A DNA stretch of 11,190 nt from Thermatribacter sp964570785 (GCA_964570785.1 CAZMZG010000054.1:1-11190), one strand, 5' to 3'. Numbered from the stretch's first letter, positions 1-7,856 are shown. Made by a program: numbers and translations. The notes: generated from the letters alone by a model not told the origin.

Positions 1-1032
1 TTTGAAAATCTTTGTATTGACGTCGAGGTAGGGGTGTTCCCAAAGACACACCTTTACTCCGCGTTCATGAACCTTCTTGAGAAAATTTTCGGGGTCAGGA
101 AAATATTCAGGGTCCCACTGAAAAGAACAATAGCTGTTTTCCCCCATCCAGAAAGGATCCAAATGCAGCACATCTAAAGGAAATCCCTGCTCTCGAGCCT
201 CCCGAAGCACTTCAAGAATGCGCTCCGCATCCATGATATCCCCTGAACGGTGATCCCCAAAAACTGACACCCATAAACCCAAACTCCACAAAGGAACCGA
301 ACTGGGCCAGCCGGTCAACCTAAAGTATTGCTTTAAGATATCCGAGAAAGAAACACCCCGAATGTAAAAGAAATCCAGGACAGGCTCATACACAGTAAAA
401 AAGTAGCTGAAATTAGAACTTTTCCCCAGGTCAAAAACAACCTTGGAAGTGGTATTGGCAAAAATTGCATATTTCCTGGAACTCAATAAAAGGGGAATAT
501 TCTTGTAGCTTTTTTCGCTACCTGCTCCATAGGCATTGTGATTCCAGCAAGTGATTACCTGCCCTCTTTTGTTCCAGTCAGTAAATTTCTCCCCCAGTCC
601 GAAAAAATGTTCATCAGGAAAAAGGTGCCAGGAGACTACTTGCAAGGCTTCTTGAACGTCAAACCCGCAGCCCGGAGATAGATTTTTTCCGGAAGCGTCC
701 GGATCCTGACTTTTCGTTTCAGTAATTATTTCGGAAGAAGCAGCATCTCTAACGCGAATTGCAAAGGGCTCAATCTGGACTTCCAAAATGCTGATCTCGT
801 CCCCGATATAAAAGACTTCTCCATCAAAATAGCCCTTTGTTTCAACAAAGCCCGGAGCCGTCTCCAAACAAGAATTTGGATTCTCCCCTCCAATAACAAT
901 CCTAAAAGAACCAGGAAAAACAAAACCAGCACTAAAGGGAAAACTCCCGCCGCCTTCACTCTGGAGTTCAGCCCTTAAAACCCCGGATGAAAAATCGATG
1001 TTTTTCAGAACCACCCATTTTTCCACCTGCAT
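1..1032 (-). CDS. GH31 glycoside hydrolase, alpha-xylosidase-like (C-terminus beyond window)
   Basis: An open frame of 344 codons runs from an ATG at 1032 to the left edge with no stop, so the gene is cut by the window. Residues 145-164 (GLGEKFTDWNKRG...), 165-184 (YGAGSEKSYKNIPLLLS) and 285-310 (PLDVLHLDPFWM, then QWDPEYFPDPE) match the N-terminal beta-sandwich and the start of the catalytic barrel of YicI-type family 31 enzymes. These release alpha-linked xylose or glucose from oligosaccharide ends by a retaining mechanism. The catalytic aspartates lie further along and are not in the window, so activity cannot be judged. There is no signal peptide, so the enzyme should be cytoplasmic and act on sugars brought in by the ABC transporter encoded just upstream. 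The start is 9 bp after the MalG-type permease stop, which supports one operon. Alpha-glucosidase is the alternative. The family is secure and the xylose preference is inferred. Confidence 0.9.
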   Translation of the reverse strand, partial: MQVEKWVVLKNIDFSSGVLRAELQSEGGGSFPFSAGFVFPGSFRIVIGGENPNSCLETAPGFVETKGYFDGEVFYIGDEISILEVQIEPFAIRVRDAASSEIITETKSQDPDASGKNLSPGCGFDVQEALQVVSWHLFPDEHFFGLGEKFTDWNKRGQVITCWNHNAYGAGSEKSYKNIPLLLSSRKYAIFANTTSKVVFDLGKSSNFSYFFTVYEPVLDFFYIRGVSFSDILKQYFRLTGWPSSVPLWSLGLWVSVFGDHRSGDIMDAERILEVLREAREQGFPLDVLHLDPFWMGENSYCSFQWDPEYFPDPENFLKKVHERGVKVCLWEHPYLDVNTKIFK

Positions 1033-1041
1033 CTTTGCTTT

Positions 1042-1869
1042 TCACCCTTTCACCGCACCAGCAGTTATCCCTCCCACAATGTACCTCTCCAGCACCAGGA
1101 AAAGAAGGATAACCGGAAGCGTTATTATCATAGAAGCAGCCATGATGATGTCCCAGGGTTGATGGTAACCTGAAAAGAGATGATTCAATCCTATGGGTAG
1201 AGTAAACTTCTCTTGACTGTTCAAAAACACCATCGCAAAAAGAAATTCATTCCAGGCAATCATAAAAGTATAAAGTATTACTACCGTGAGAGCAGGAGTG
1301 GCAAGGGGGAGAATCACCTTAATCACTACTTGAGGTCTACTACATCCATCAACCAGAGCTGCTTCCTCAATATCTCGAGGAATGGTAACCAGGTAAGAAG
1401 CAAGCATGTAAATGCCCACTGGAAGAGTTTGGCTGAGGTAAGCAACAAGCAGGCCGTTCAGGTTATCTTGAAGCCGCACTCCGGAAACAATGAGATAAAG
1501 GGGAATCACCAGTAAAACTGGCGGGAGAGTGTATACCAGGAGCACCAAGTTGGAAACCAGGCTTCTGCCAGGAAACCGAAGACGGGCAATAGCATAAGCC
1601 CCTGCAATGCTCATAACAAGAGTTAAAAACACGGTAAGCAAGGTAATATAGAGACTATTCAAAGCATAATTAATAAAACCGTAGCTGAAGAGAGCTTCAA
1701 CGTAGGCACGAATACCCCAGCTACGAGGCCAAAAAACCGGGGGCCAGGCAAAAAGTTCCCCAAAGTTCTTCACTGAGGAAATGAGCATCCAGTAAAATGG
1801 AAAAAGAACTACCAGAAGAAAAAGGACAAGGGAAATCCAGGAACCAACGCTCAATCTCTTTTTTACCAT
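1042..1869 (-). CDS. ABC sugar transporter permease, MalG type (CUT1)
   Basis: Inner-membrane subunit of a carbohydrate ABC importer of the MalG branch. The chosen start is the ATG at 1869, giving 275 residues. It lies just before the stop of the upstream permease gene, overlaps it in ATGGTAA, and has an AAGGG-like site upstream. The frame remains open upstream to 1935, but those codons lie inside the neighbouring gene. The product begins with a short basic stretch and a strong membrane segment (about residues 11-32), followed by about five more. The EAA loop that docks on the ATPase is clear at about residues 168-189 ([20 protein letters not shown], then P). The protein ends [20 protein letters not shown] followed by [10 protein letters not shown], as is usual in this family. 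It should form a heterodimer with the permease encoded immediately upstream. Substrate cannot be read from the sequence; the adjacent GH31 gene suggests an oligosaccharide. Confidence 0.95.
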
Positions 1870-2741
1870 TTGAGCACCCTTTTTATGTATATAGGAAGGG
1901 ATATGATGAGTATCAGGAAAAGAACCATCGAGCAAGCCGCACCTTCTCCCAGGTTCTGGACTTCAAAACCCAAATTGTAGACCATTATAGGGAGGGTCTT
2001 GGTTCCCGCAGCTCCACCAGTAAGAAGATAAATATCGTCAAACTTATTAAATGACCACATGAAACGGAGTAAAAATATTACGCCCAGCGTGCTGCGCAAC
2101 TCAGGAAGAATGATGTAAAAAAATTTTTGCACATTACTTGCACCCTCAACGTCTCCAACCTCAAAAAACTCTTGAGGTATAGCCTGAAGCCTGGCCAGAG
2201 TTAATAACATACAAAAAGGAAAATACCTCCAGGCCTGGAAAGCGATTACTGCGATCAGGGCCAGTGGTTTTTCTGAAAGCCAAGCCCATCCCACATCGGT
2301 AACACCAAGGCTTATCAGAAAGTAATTACCAACTCCATAGAGAGGGTTGAGAATCCAGCGCCAAACAAAAGCCAGTGCAATTACTGGAGCGACATAAGGG
2401 AAAAGAAAGATGCCCCGAACCAGGCCCCTCCCTCTAAAGCGCTGGTTAATGATTAACGCTGCCCACAAGCCAAGCAGCATGGCAAAAAAAGAAGAGGTTA
2501 CCGAATAGAAAACGTTAACCCACAGAGCCGATAAGAACTCCTGATTCCGGAATACAGCCCAAAAATTCCTAAACCCAGCGAAGGGGTTGTTTTCTCCTAT
2601 GGAAGTTAAAGTCACCCGGTGAAAGCTTATCCAGATGTTGAAAACAAGCGGGTAAATAATGATCACCGCAATCACGAGGAGTGTAGGTAAGAGAAACTGA
2701 AAAGCAAGTATTTCTTCTTTTTTTCTCAAGGAATAACCCAC
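1863..2741 (-). CDS. ABC sugar transporter permease, MalF type (CUT1)
   Basis: First membrane subunit of the sugar ABC importer. I start it at a GTG at 2741, about 7 bases after a strong AGGAGG, giving 292 residues, normal for the family. The frame is open up to 2822, but those extra codons would fall inside the intercistronic inverted repeat and give an atypical N-terminus. The first membrane segment is near residues 14-36 ([18 protein letters not shown]), with about six segments in total. The EAA-like loop lies at about residues 194-213 ([20 protein letters not shown]). The partner permease gene follows with a 7-base overlap, and the solute-binding-protein gene precedes it. Family assignment is firm and substrate is unknown. 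Confidence 0.94.
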
Positions 2742-2762
2742 AAATCCCCCTCCTGTCCTCAC

Positions 2763-2814
2763 TTGGTATAGTTGGAGGATGGTTGAACATAACACCATCC
2801 TCCAACTATACCAA
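2763..2814. repeat. 21-bp perfect inverted repeat between binding-protein and permease genes
   Basis: Arms 2763-2783 and 2794-2814 are exact reverse complements (21 of 21), separated by a 10-base loop (tgaacataac). It starts 26 bases after the binding-protein stop on the minus strand and ends about 10 bases before the permease ribosome binding site. In the transcribed (minus) direction the 3' arm is followed by gtgagg, not a U-run, so it is not a standard intrinsic terminator. A hairpin here would fit 3'-end protection of the binding-protein part of the mRNA, as reported for the malE-malF junction of E. coli. That would let the binding protein be made in excess over the membrane subunits. The repeat is seen; the role is inferred. 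Confidence 0.85.
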
Positions 2815-2840
2815 AAATTCAAATTCGACAGGTTATCAGG

Positions 2841-4148
2841 TCACCCTTCTAACAGCTTGAGTATTTCCTTTTCCAGCCACTCTACAGCCTGGGAAGCGTC
2901 CCACTCACCGGTGCGCACTTTATCAACGGCTTTGGGGAACAAATAAAGGTTATAGATTTTTTCTATAACCGGGAAAGAAACACCTTCAAAGTAGCCCCAT
3001 CTGTGGAAAGAGTTAATTCCCTCCAGAAGGTTTTCAATCGCCTGTGGATCATACAATTTTAAAATTTCATGCTCTTTCCACTGGTCAATAGCACTCACCC
3101 GCACGGGGGCCTTTCCGTAAACCGCCATAAACAACCAGCGCACATAACCATCACTCATCAAAAATTCAACCCATTGTTTGGTTTCAGGATTCGCTTCTTT
3201 CAAAATTGCCAGTGTGTACATTTCCCCGTAAGTACCGGAAAGCTTTGGACCATTGAGCTTGGCAACGATACCGGTTTTAGAAGGTAAGTCCTCAATTGGA
3301 GCCCACTCTCGGTCACGAACACCAGCGATGTCTCCTAAAAGATAAGAAGAGTAAACAGCTATGGCAACTCTATCGGTCAAATAGTACTGGTTGGTTTCGC
3401 GCCAATCCAGGTATCCAGGAGGACCGTATTCACGAATCATCATGGCATACCACTCAAGAGCTTCTTTCATTTCGGGAGAATTAACTACCACCTCTCCCCG
3501 GGGATTGAAAATTCTTGCCCCATTGGAAAGGGCTATAAACTCGAAACCCTGCTGGGTAAAGAGTTTTTCGGGATGCGAACCCATGGCAATGCCAAAACGC
3601 TTGGGAGGAGTATTCAGAGATTTTGCAGCTTTCTCAAGAGCTTCCCAGGTATCTGGCGCACCCAAGCCTGCCTGATCAAAAAGGTCCTTACGATAGTAGA
3701 TCAGCTGAATCCAGGCATCAAGAGGTATGGCGATGTATCCTTCGCCCTGTGGGGCACTAAGCAAACTCAGCGCTGCTGGGCTAAAAGTTTCCTCACCCAG
3801 TTTCTGAATTACTTCTGTAGTCATTGCAACATCCAGCAAACCTTCATTCGCATATCCTGACGCTGGAGCCAATCCCAACTCAACAATATCTGGTGGATTG
3901 CCTGCCGCTTTGGCTGCACCCAGCTTAGTGGGAATATCATTTTCTTCCACCGGAACAACGTTAATCTTTACATCCGGGTTTTTGCTCATGAATTCCTCAG
4001 CAAGTGCACGGATTACTTCCATGCGTTCTTTCTCGGTTTCCTGGGTCCAGAAGGTAACCTCTCCCGCAAACACCGCAAAAGAAAAACCCAACACCAAGGA
4101 AAAAGCAACCAAAACCAACACAAACCGGGAAAACCTGTGGTTGAACAA
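2841..4148 (-). CDS. ABC sugar transporter solute-binding protein (CUT1)
   Basis: Periplasmic binding protein that delivers a sugar to the two permeases encoded downstream. The proposed start is a TTG at 4148, six bases after GGAGG, giving 435 residues. A GTG at 4166 would place that ribosome binding site inside the gene. Residues 1-28 are a secretion signal (MFNHRFSRF, then a long hydrophobic core ending AVFA), with likely cleavage before GEVTFWTQ. No lipobox cysteine is seen, so the mature protein should be soluble in a periplasm. The mature part has the family 1 extracellular-binding-protein pattern: VTFWTQETEKERMEVIRALA near the start, an AGNPPDIVELG stretch, PLDAWIQLIYYRKDLFDQAGL around the hinge, and PDTWEALEKAA. 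It is the first gene of the minus-strand operon. A GH31 enzyme is encoded downstream, so a gluco- or xylo-oligosaccharide is a reasonable but unproven ligand. Confidence 0.94.
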   Translation of the reverse strand: MFNHRFSRFVLVLVAFSLVLGFSFAVFAGEVTFWTQETEKERMEVIRALAEEFMSKNPDVKINVVPVEENDIPTKLGAAKAAGNPPDIVELGLAPASGYANEGLLDVAMTTEVIQKLGEETFSPAALSLLSAPQGEGYIAIPLDAWIQLIYYRKDLFDQAGLGAPDTWEALEKAAKSLNTPPKRFGIAMGSHPEKLFTQQGFEFIALSNGARIFNPRGEVVVNSPEMKEALEWYAMMIREYGPPGYLDWRETNQYYLTDRVAIAVYSSYLLGDIAGVRDREWAPIEDLPSKTGIVAKLNGPKLSGTYGEMYTLAILKEANPETKQWVEFLMSDGYVRWLFMAVYGKAPVRVSAIDQWKEHEILKLYDPQAIENLLEGINSFHRWGYFEGVSFPVIEKIYNLYLFPKAVDKVRTGEWDASQAVEWLEKEILKLLEG

Positions 4149-4544
4149 ACTAATCCCTCCTTTCACTACAGGTGAACCCGCAAATACGACATATATTCCC
4201 TCAGATACAGGAAACTTCTCAGCATCTCAAAGTTGTTTCCAAAACTTACAAAATCATTGCCTATGCGAAAATAAAACTCCTTTGGCAACTCACTCTGAAA
4301 AAAACAACCAGCAACCATCGACCTTCTCAAGGCCTACAAAAATGTCTCCCGATACAAGGAGAAATGAAAAGGCTTCAGTAAATTGGAGCCTAAACACGGA
4401 AAGGAGTTACCAGGGGTTAAATTAAACAGCCCCTTTATTACGCTTTCACACGTCAAACGCAACCTGTTTTTATTGATATCAAAATCTTTGCAATAGAAAT
4501 CCTGTAAAATGCTAAAAAGCACCTCGAGATAGGAGTGGTTTACT
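4149..4544. other. Divergent intergenic region between sugar ABC operon and pyk
   Basis: About 400 bases without a credible gene. It must hold the promoters of the two divergent units, but I could not find a convincing -35/-10 pair for either. Toward pyk there is a TAAAAT at 4505-4510 without a good -35. A short interrupted inverted repeat, GGAAAC at 4210-4215 and GTTTCC at 4235-4240, lies about 60-90 bases upstream of the ABC binding-protein start and could be an operator. A five-base G/C stem (AGGGG at 4412-4416, CCCCT at 4430-4434) is weak. Open frames here are short, lack family resemblance and overlap neighbouring genes. Confidence 0.6.
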
Positions 4545-5969
4545 ATGCGCAAAACCAAAGTTGTGTGCACCCTGGGACCGGCTTCCTCGGAACGAGAAGT
4601 AATCCGGGAAATGATTAAAGCAGGTATGGATGTGGCGAGACTAAATTTTTCTCATGGAGACCATGAATTTCATAGAAAAACTGCCAGTCTGGTGCGCGAA
4701 GAATCTCGGCATCTCGGGAAACCCGTCTCGCTCCTTCAGGACCTTCAGGGAATAAAAATACGTATAGGAGAAGTCGAAAACGGCATAGTTGAGCTTAAAG
4801 AAGGCTCTATAGTAGAAATTGTACCCGGAAATGGACTCACCACTTCCTCACGAATTTATATCAGCTACGAACCGCTGCTTGCAGATATACAGGAAGGAGA
4901 AGAAATCCTACTTGACGATGGCCTACTTCATTTAAAAGTGGTCAGAAAGCATCCTGACTGTCTTCTGGCTGAAGTCATTGAGGGAGGACTTTTGCGTTCC
5001 AGAAAGGGGGTCAACTTCCCCAGCACTCGGATATCAGCACATACTTTCACCGAAAAGGACCGTTATGATCTTAAAGCCGGCATCGAAATAGGTGTGGACT
5101 ATGTCGCTCTTTCTTTCGTGAGAGAAGCTGAGGATATTCTCAGAGTCAAACATTGGGCAAAGAAAGAAGGAACCGAGCTTCCTCCTCTTATCGCCAAAAT
5201 AGAAAAGAGAGAAGCTCTGGAAAATGTGGCAGAAATAGTCGAAGCAGCCGAAGGCATTATGGTAGCTCGGGGAGACCTGGGAGTGGAAATATCCACCGAG
5301 ATGGTACCAGTATGGCAAAAGCTGCTTGTAGAAGCAGCCAATCGCAAAGGGAAAATCGTGATCATTGCCACCCAGATGCTTGAGTCAATGCGAGAACATA
5401 CCAGTCCCACCAGAGCAGAAGCTGCTGATGTGGCCAACGCTGTTTTAGACGGAACGGACGCCTTAATGCTCTCTGCAGAAACCGCAATCGGGAAGTTCCC
5501 GGTTCTGGCCACCAAAATCATGCATTCCATAATATGGGCCACTGAAAAGCACCTTTACTCGAGAATATTTGTTACCTATGACCCTCGGGGCATTTTTCCT
5601 GAAGCCATGGTTTCAGGAGCAATCCAGACTGCCCGAGACATTAAAGCCAAGGCTATCGTGGTATTCACTCATTCAGGATTTACAGCAACGTTGCTTTCCA
5701 ACCTCCGGCCTGCTACCCCAGTAGTAGCCATGACTCCTGACCCCAAAACCTTCACCCGCTTGCCGCTTCTCTGGGGAGTGCATCCTCATCTCCTCAAAAT
5801 GGAAGAAAAAACAGTAAACACTGAACTACTAAGGGAAGCTGAAAAAGTACTCAGGGAAAAATACGATGCCCAGGAGGGCGACTCGGTGGTTTTTGTAGCC
5901 AGCTCTCCTTTTTTGGGTAACCGCAATCTATTGCGGCTCCACCGCATAGGAGATCCCTTGGAAGAATGA
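4545..5969 (+). CDS. pyk: Pyruvate kinase
   Basis: Transfers phosphate from phosphoenolpyruvate to ADP, giving pyruvate and ATP in the cytoplasm, the last step of glycolysis. The start is the ATG at 4545 after a TAGGAGTGG site, giving 474 residues, the usual size for enzymes without the extra C-terminal PEP-utiliser-like domain. The N-terminus KTKVVCTLGPAS and AGMDVARLNFSHGD (R32, N34, S36) are typical. The catalytic signature is intact: IAKIEKREA (K218, E220), IMVARGDLGVEI, then ATQMLESM, PTRAEAADVANAVLDGTDA and MLSAETAIGKFP. Two differences from common versions are seen. The usual DTKGPEIR-type strand reads DLQGIKIR, losing the threonine that helps hold potassium in animal and E. coli type enzymes. 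The usual GTTN near the C-terminus reads GNRN. The gene ends about 100 bases before uxaC on the same strand. Effectors cannot be read from sequence. Confidence 0.98.
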   Translation: MRKTKVVCTLGPASSEREVIREMIKAGMDVARLNFSHGDHEFHRKTASLVREESRHLGKPVSLLQDLQGIKIRIGEVENGIVELKEGSIVEIVPGNGLTTSSRIYISYEPLLADIQEGEEILLDDGLLHLKVVRKHPDCLLAEVIEGGLLRSRKGVNFPSTRISAHTFTEKDRYDLKAGIEIGVDYVALSFVREAEDILRVKHWAKKEGTELPPLIAKIEKREALENVAEIVEAAEGIMVARGDLGVEISTEMVPVWQKLLVEAANRKGKIVIIATQMLESMREHTSPTRAEAADVANAVLDGTDALMLSAETAIGKFPVLATKIMHSIIWATEKHLYSRIFVTYDPRGIFPEAMVSGAIQTARDIKAKAIVVFTHSGFTATLLSNLRPATPVVAMTPDPKTFTRLPLLWGVHPHLLKMEEKTVNTELLREAEKVLREKYDAQEGDSVVFVASSPFLGNRNLLRLHRIGDPLEE

Positions 5970-6014
5970 GACTTCAAAACAAAAGGTCGCGCCAGGGAAC
6001 CCTTAGCCTTGAGC

Positions 6015-6020
6015 TATAAT
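6015..6020 (+). promoter_or_regulatory. Candidate -10 element for uxaC
   Basis: A perfect TATAAT lies 45 bases after the pyk stop and about 30 bases before the uxaC ribosome binding site. No good -35 is found at 16-18 bases upstream (the sequence there is CCAGGG-like), and there is no extended TGn. If real, transcription would start near 6027. That start would exclude an upstream TTG at 6009 as the uxaC start. Transcription from pyk into uxaC is equally possible, as no terminator is seen between them. Confidence 0.4.
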
Positions 6021-6065
6021 ACTACAGTGAGAATTGTTACAGATAAACAAGGGGGATTGAATAAA

Positions 6066-7082
6066 TTGTCAAAAAACAGCTTCTTGGGCCCTGAATGGCT
6101 CCTTAACAGCAAAGAGGCGGTTTGGCTCTACCAAGAGGTAGTTCTACCTTTGCGCAAGCAGTATGGCATCCTGGACCTGCATACCCACCTCAACCTGCAA
6201 CAAATTCTTGACAACCAATCCCTGACCAACATCTGGAAGGCAGAGGTTTACGACGAAAGATACGGTAACCGCGATCACTACCTCTTGCAACTTGCCGCAA
6301 AGTTCCCTCCCTTTTCCTACGCCCTGGCCTTCAATCCGGAAATATCTGAACAAGCAAAATGGTCTACTCTGGGAAAGGTTTTTCCTTTTCTTGAAGGAAA
6401 CCACGTTCATCAGTGGCTGCACCTTGATCTCAGAAGAGTTTTTGAGATTGACGAACTTTTAGGACCTGACACCGCGGACAAAATCTGGAATGAAACCGAA
6501 AAAGCTTTTCAAAAAGAAGAATTTCTACCTCTTTCACTCCTTAGAAGAATCAAAGTACGTATCATTTGCACCACCGACGACCCTTCTCAGGATCTTGAAG
6601 AACACAAAAAAGCCCGAGAAATGATAAAAGACGTCGTCTTCCTTCCCACTTTCCGGCCTGACCCTTACTGCAACATTTTTGAAGAAAACTGGCGAGAAAA
6701 CGTAGAGCGGATATGTGCTCTCACTGGAGAAGACACAACACTGCAAGGACTTGTAGAAGCACTTCGCAAACGACATGCCTATTTCGCCGAACTCGGCGCA
6801 CGAGCGAGCGACCATGGACTACTTGAACCCTGGGGCCTTAAGGTTTCCACTGCCCGTGCCCAAGAAATTTTTAACCGAGCCTATGAAAAAAGAGAAAAGT
6901 TTTCAGTACGTTCCCCTGAAGTCAGAGATTTCATATCTTACATGATGCATCGCTTTTGTGAAATGAACGCCGAATACGGGATGGTTACCCAGATTCACTT
7001 CGGTGCCCTGCGTGACACCAACGTTTATATTTACAAAAACTGGGGTAAAGATATGGGTGGAGATGCTATCTTCGATGAGTGA
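6066..7082 (+). CDS. uxaC: Uronate isomerase, N-terminal part (frame broken)
   Basis: N-terminal two thirds of glucuronate/galacturonate isomerase, a metal-dependent amidohydrolase-fold enzyme. It converts D-glucuronate to D-fructuronate and D-galacturonate to D-tagaturonate in the cytoplasm. The proposed start is the TTG at 6066, about 10 bases after AAGGGGG; the frame is open back to a TTG at 6009, which has no binding site. From 6066 there are 338 residues. The metal-binding HxH is present (ILDLHTHL, H39 and H41), as are ICTTDDP, LPTFRPDP, ASDHGLLEP and TQIHFGALRD. The frame stops at a TGA (7080-7082) just after GGDAIFDE, well short of the family length of about 450-480. The rest of the enzyme follows in the -1 frame. 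An indel, real or from sequencing, is the simplest explanation. Translational coupling of two chains through the GTGA overlap is a weaker alternative. Confidence 0.9.
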   Translation: MSKNSFLGPEWLLNSKEAVWLYQEVVLPLRKQYGILDLHTHLNLQQILDNQSLTNIWKAEVYDERYGNRDHYLLQLAAKFPPFSYALAFNPEISEQAKWSTLGKVFPFLEGNHVHQWLHLDLRRVFEIDELLGPDTADKIWNETEKAFQKEEFLPLSLLRRIKVRIICTTDDPSQDLEEHKKAREMIKDVVFLPTFRPDPYCNIFEENWRENVERICALTGEDTTLQGLVEALRKRHAYFAELGARASDHGLLEPWGLKVSTARAQEIFNRAYEKREKFSVRSPEVRDFISYMMHRFCEMNAEYGMVTQIHFGALRDTNVYIYKNWGKDMGGDAIFDE

Positions 7083-7513
7083 AAGTTATGGAAAATCTGC
7101 TTCCTCTTTTGAACAAATTTTTCAGTGGAGAAAACTCAAAATCATACCTGGTGCTTTACACCATGAACCAGAATCTTCTACCTATACTCATTGCTCTCTC
7201 TCGAACTTTTCCCAATGTTCAGATAGGTTTCCCCTGGTGGTTCAACGACGCTCCCAGCTTTATCGAAGAACACTTGCTTAAGGTAGCACACACTTCCTGT
7301 CTCTCTTTCTCGGGAGGGCCGGTAGCCGACAGCCGCAAAATTCTTTCTGAAGGAAGCCGTTTCGAAGTTTTCGATCGTATGATTTGTCGGGTAATAGGTA
7401 AACTACTTTCTGAAGGTCAAATCTCTCACCAAGGTGCTCAACTCATCATTAAATCAATACTTTATGACACTCAAAAGCGGGTTTTCAACTTGCATGAATA
7501 TTTTCCAGGCTAA
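7079..7513 (+). CDS. uxaC: Uronate isomerase, C-terminal part (frame broken)
   Basis: A 144-codon frame beginning with GTG at 7079 that continues the uronate isomerase homology. It includes SYLVLYTMNQN, FPNVQIGFPWWFNDAP (the conserved WWFND), then VADSRKILSEGSRFEVFDRM, and ends NLHEYFPG. The frame is closed just upstream by a TGA at 7076-7078, so nothing is lost by starting here. Alone it lacks the metal site and most of the barrel and could not act as an isomerase. Compared with Thermotoga-type uronate isomerase as I recall it, adding one base near 7079 (for example GAT GAR GTG AAA) restores both frame and spacing and gives a 482-residue product. No good ribosome binding site precedes the GTG; the nearest purine run is about 17 bases away. 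This favours a frameshifted single gene over two genes. Confidence 0.85.
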   Translation: MKVMENLLPLLNKFFSGENSKSYLVLYTMNQNLLPILIALSRTFPNVQIGFPWWFNDAPSFIEEHLLKVAHTSCLSFSGGPVADSRKILSEGSRFEVFDRMICRVIGKLLSEGQISHQGAQLIIKSILYDTQKRVFNLHEYFPG

Positions 7514-7716
7514 ATGAGCTTAGGTAGAGGAACAACCAATGCCCGAGTCTGGATAATTGTTAGCGGCTATTTTCCCTCTTAATTGGCATTCCGGTCAATA
7601 AAAGATAAGCGTGAAAGCTATCTTTAAAGGTAAATAATTAGAATTTGTTAGGATTAGTGTAAATTTATCGCAAGTCTTTTCTAATAACCAGAGAGAAAAA
7701 GAACAAATATAGAAAA
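7514..7716. other. Non-coding stretch downstream of uxaC
   Basis: AT-rich sequence with no credible gene; it continues into the structured element and the dctP promoter region. The only structure noted is a short hairpin at 7601-7625 (AAAGAT and AGC pairing with GCT and ATCTTT, loop GTGAAA, one bulged A). It has no U-run on the plus strand, so I do not call it a terminator. Confidence 0.5.
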
Positions 7717-7798
7717 CCTCACCGTCCAGAGTATGGCATAAGTTTTGTTTTTGCGAAACAAGCACAGTAAATACCCGTGGAGGTGAGGCTTTTTTATT
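7717..7798 (+). terminator. Long structured element ending in a T-run (terminator or structured RNA)
   Basis: CCTCACC (7717-7723) pairs with GGTGAGG (7782-7788). Inside it, TCCA (7725-7728) pairs with TGGA (7778-7781). GAGTAT (7729-7734) faces ATACCC (7771-7776) with one A/C mismatch. A small apical hairpin is formed by TTGTTT (7745-7750) and AAACAA (7756-7761). The outer stem runs directly into CTTTTTTATT, the form of an intrinsic terminator for the pyk-uxaC unit. The nested helices make it longer than a simple terminator. On the opposite strand the mismatch becomes a G-U pair, so the minus-strand RNA folds slightly better. I recognise no known riboswitch class in it. Confidence 0.6.
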
Positions 7799-7856
7799 CT
7801 CCTTTCCCTTGCAAAACTCCTAAAGTAAATTTCCACCAACGAACTTAAATAAGTCC

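Noticed and set aside
2742..2822. Longer MalF-type permease start at 2822
   Set aside because: The added codons run through the inverted repeat; AGGAGG lies downstream of them, and the family N-terminus fits the GTG at 2741.
4355..4383. Five-codon leader peptide (MKRLQ) after an AAGGAG upstream of pyk
   Set aside because: The site and spacing look plausible, but it is too short, has no run of regulatory codons and no terminator/antiterminator pair follows it.
3898..4425. 175-codon open frame on the plus strand, antisense to the ABC binding-protein gene
   Set aside because: Mostly antisense to a clear gene, low-complexity composition (Thr, Asn, Ser rich), no family resemblance and no good start.
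4412..4434. AGGGG/CCCCT stem as a terminator
   Set aside because: Only five base pairs with a 13-base AT-rich loop and no T-run of useful length.
6009..6065. Upstream in-frame TTG start for uxaC at 6009
   Set aside because: It has no ribosome binding site, would place the TATAAT and the AAGGGGG site inside the gene, and adds residues not seen in uronate isomerases.
7003..7281. 92-codon frame overlapping the uxaC break in the third frame
   Set aside because: Product shows no uronate isomerase homology; the conserved WWFND and DSRK motifs are in the other frame.
7601..7625. Hairpin after uxaC as its terminator
   Set aside because: A short, AT-rich, bulged stem with no T-run on the plus strand; the element at 7717-7798 is the better candidate.
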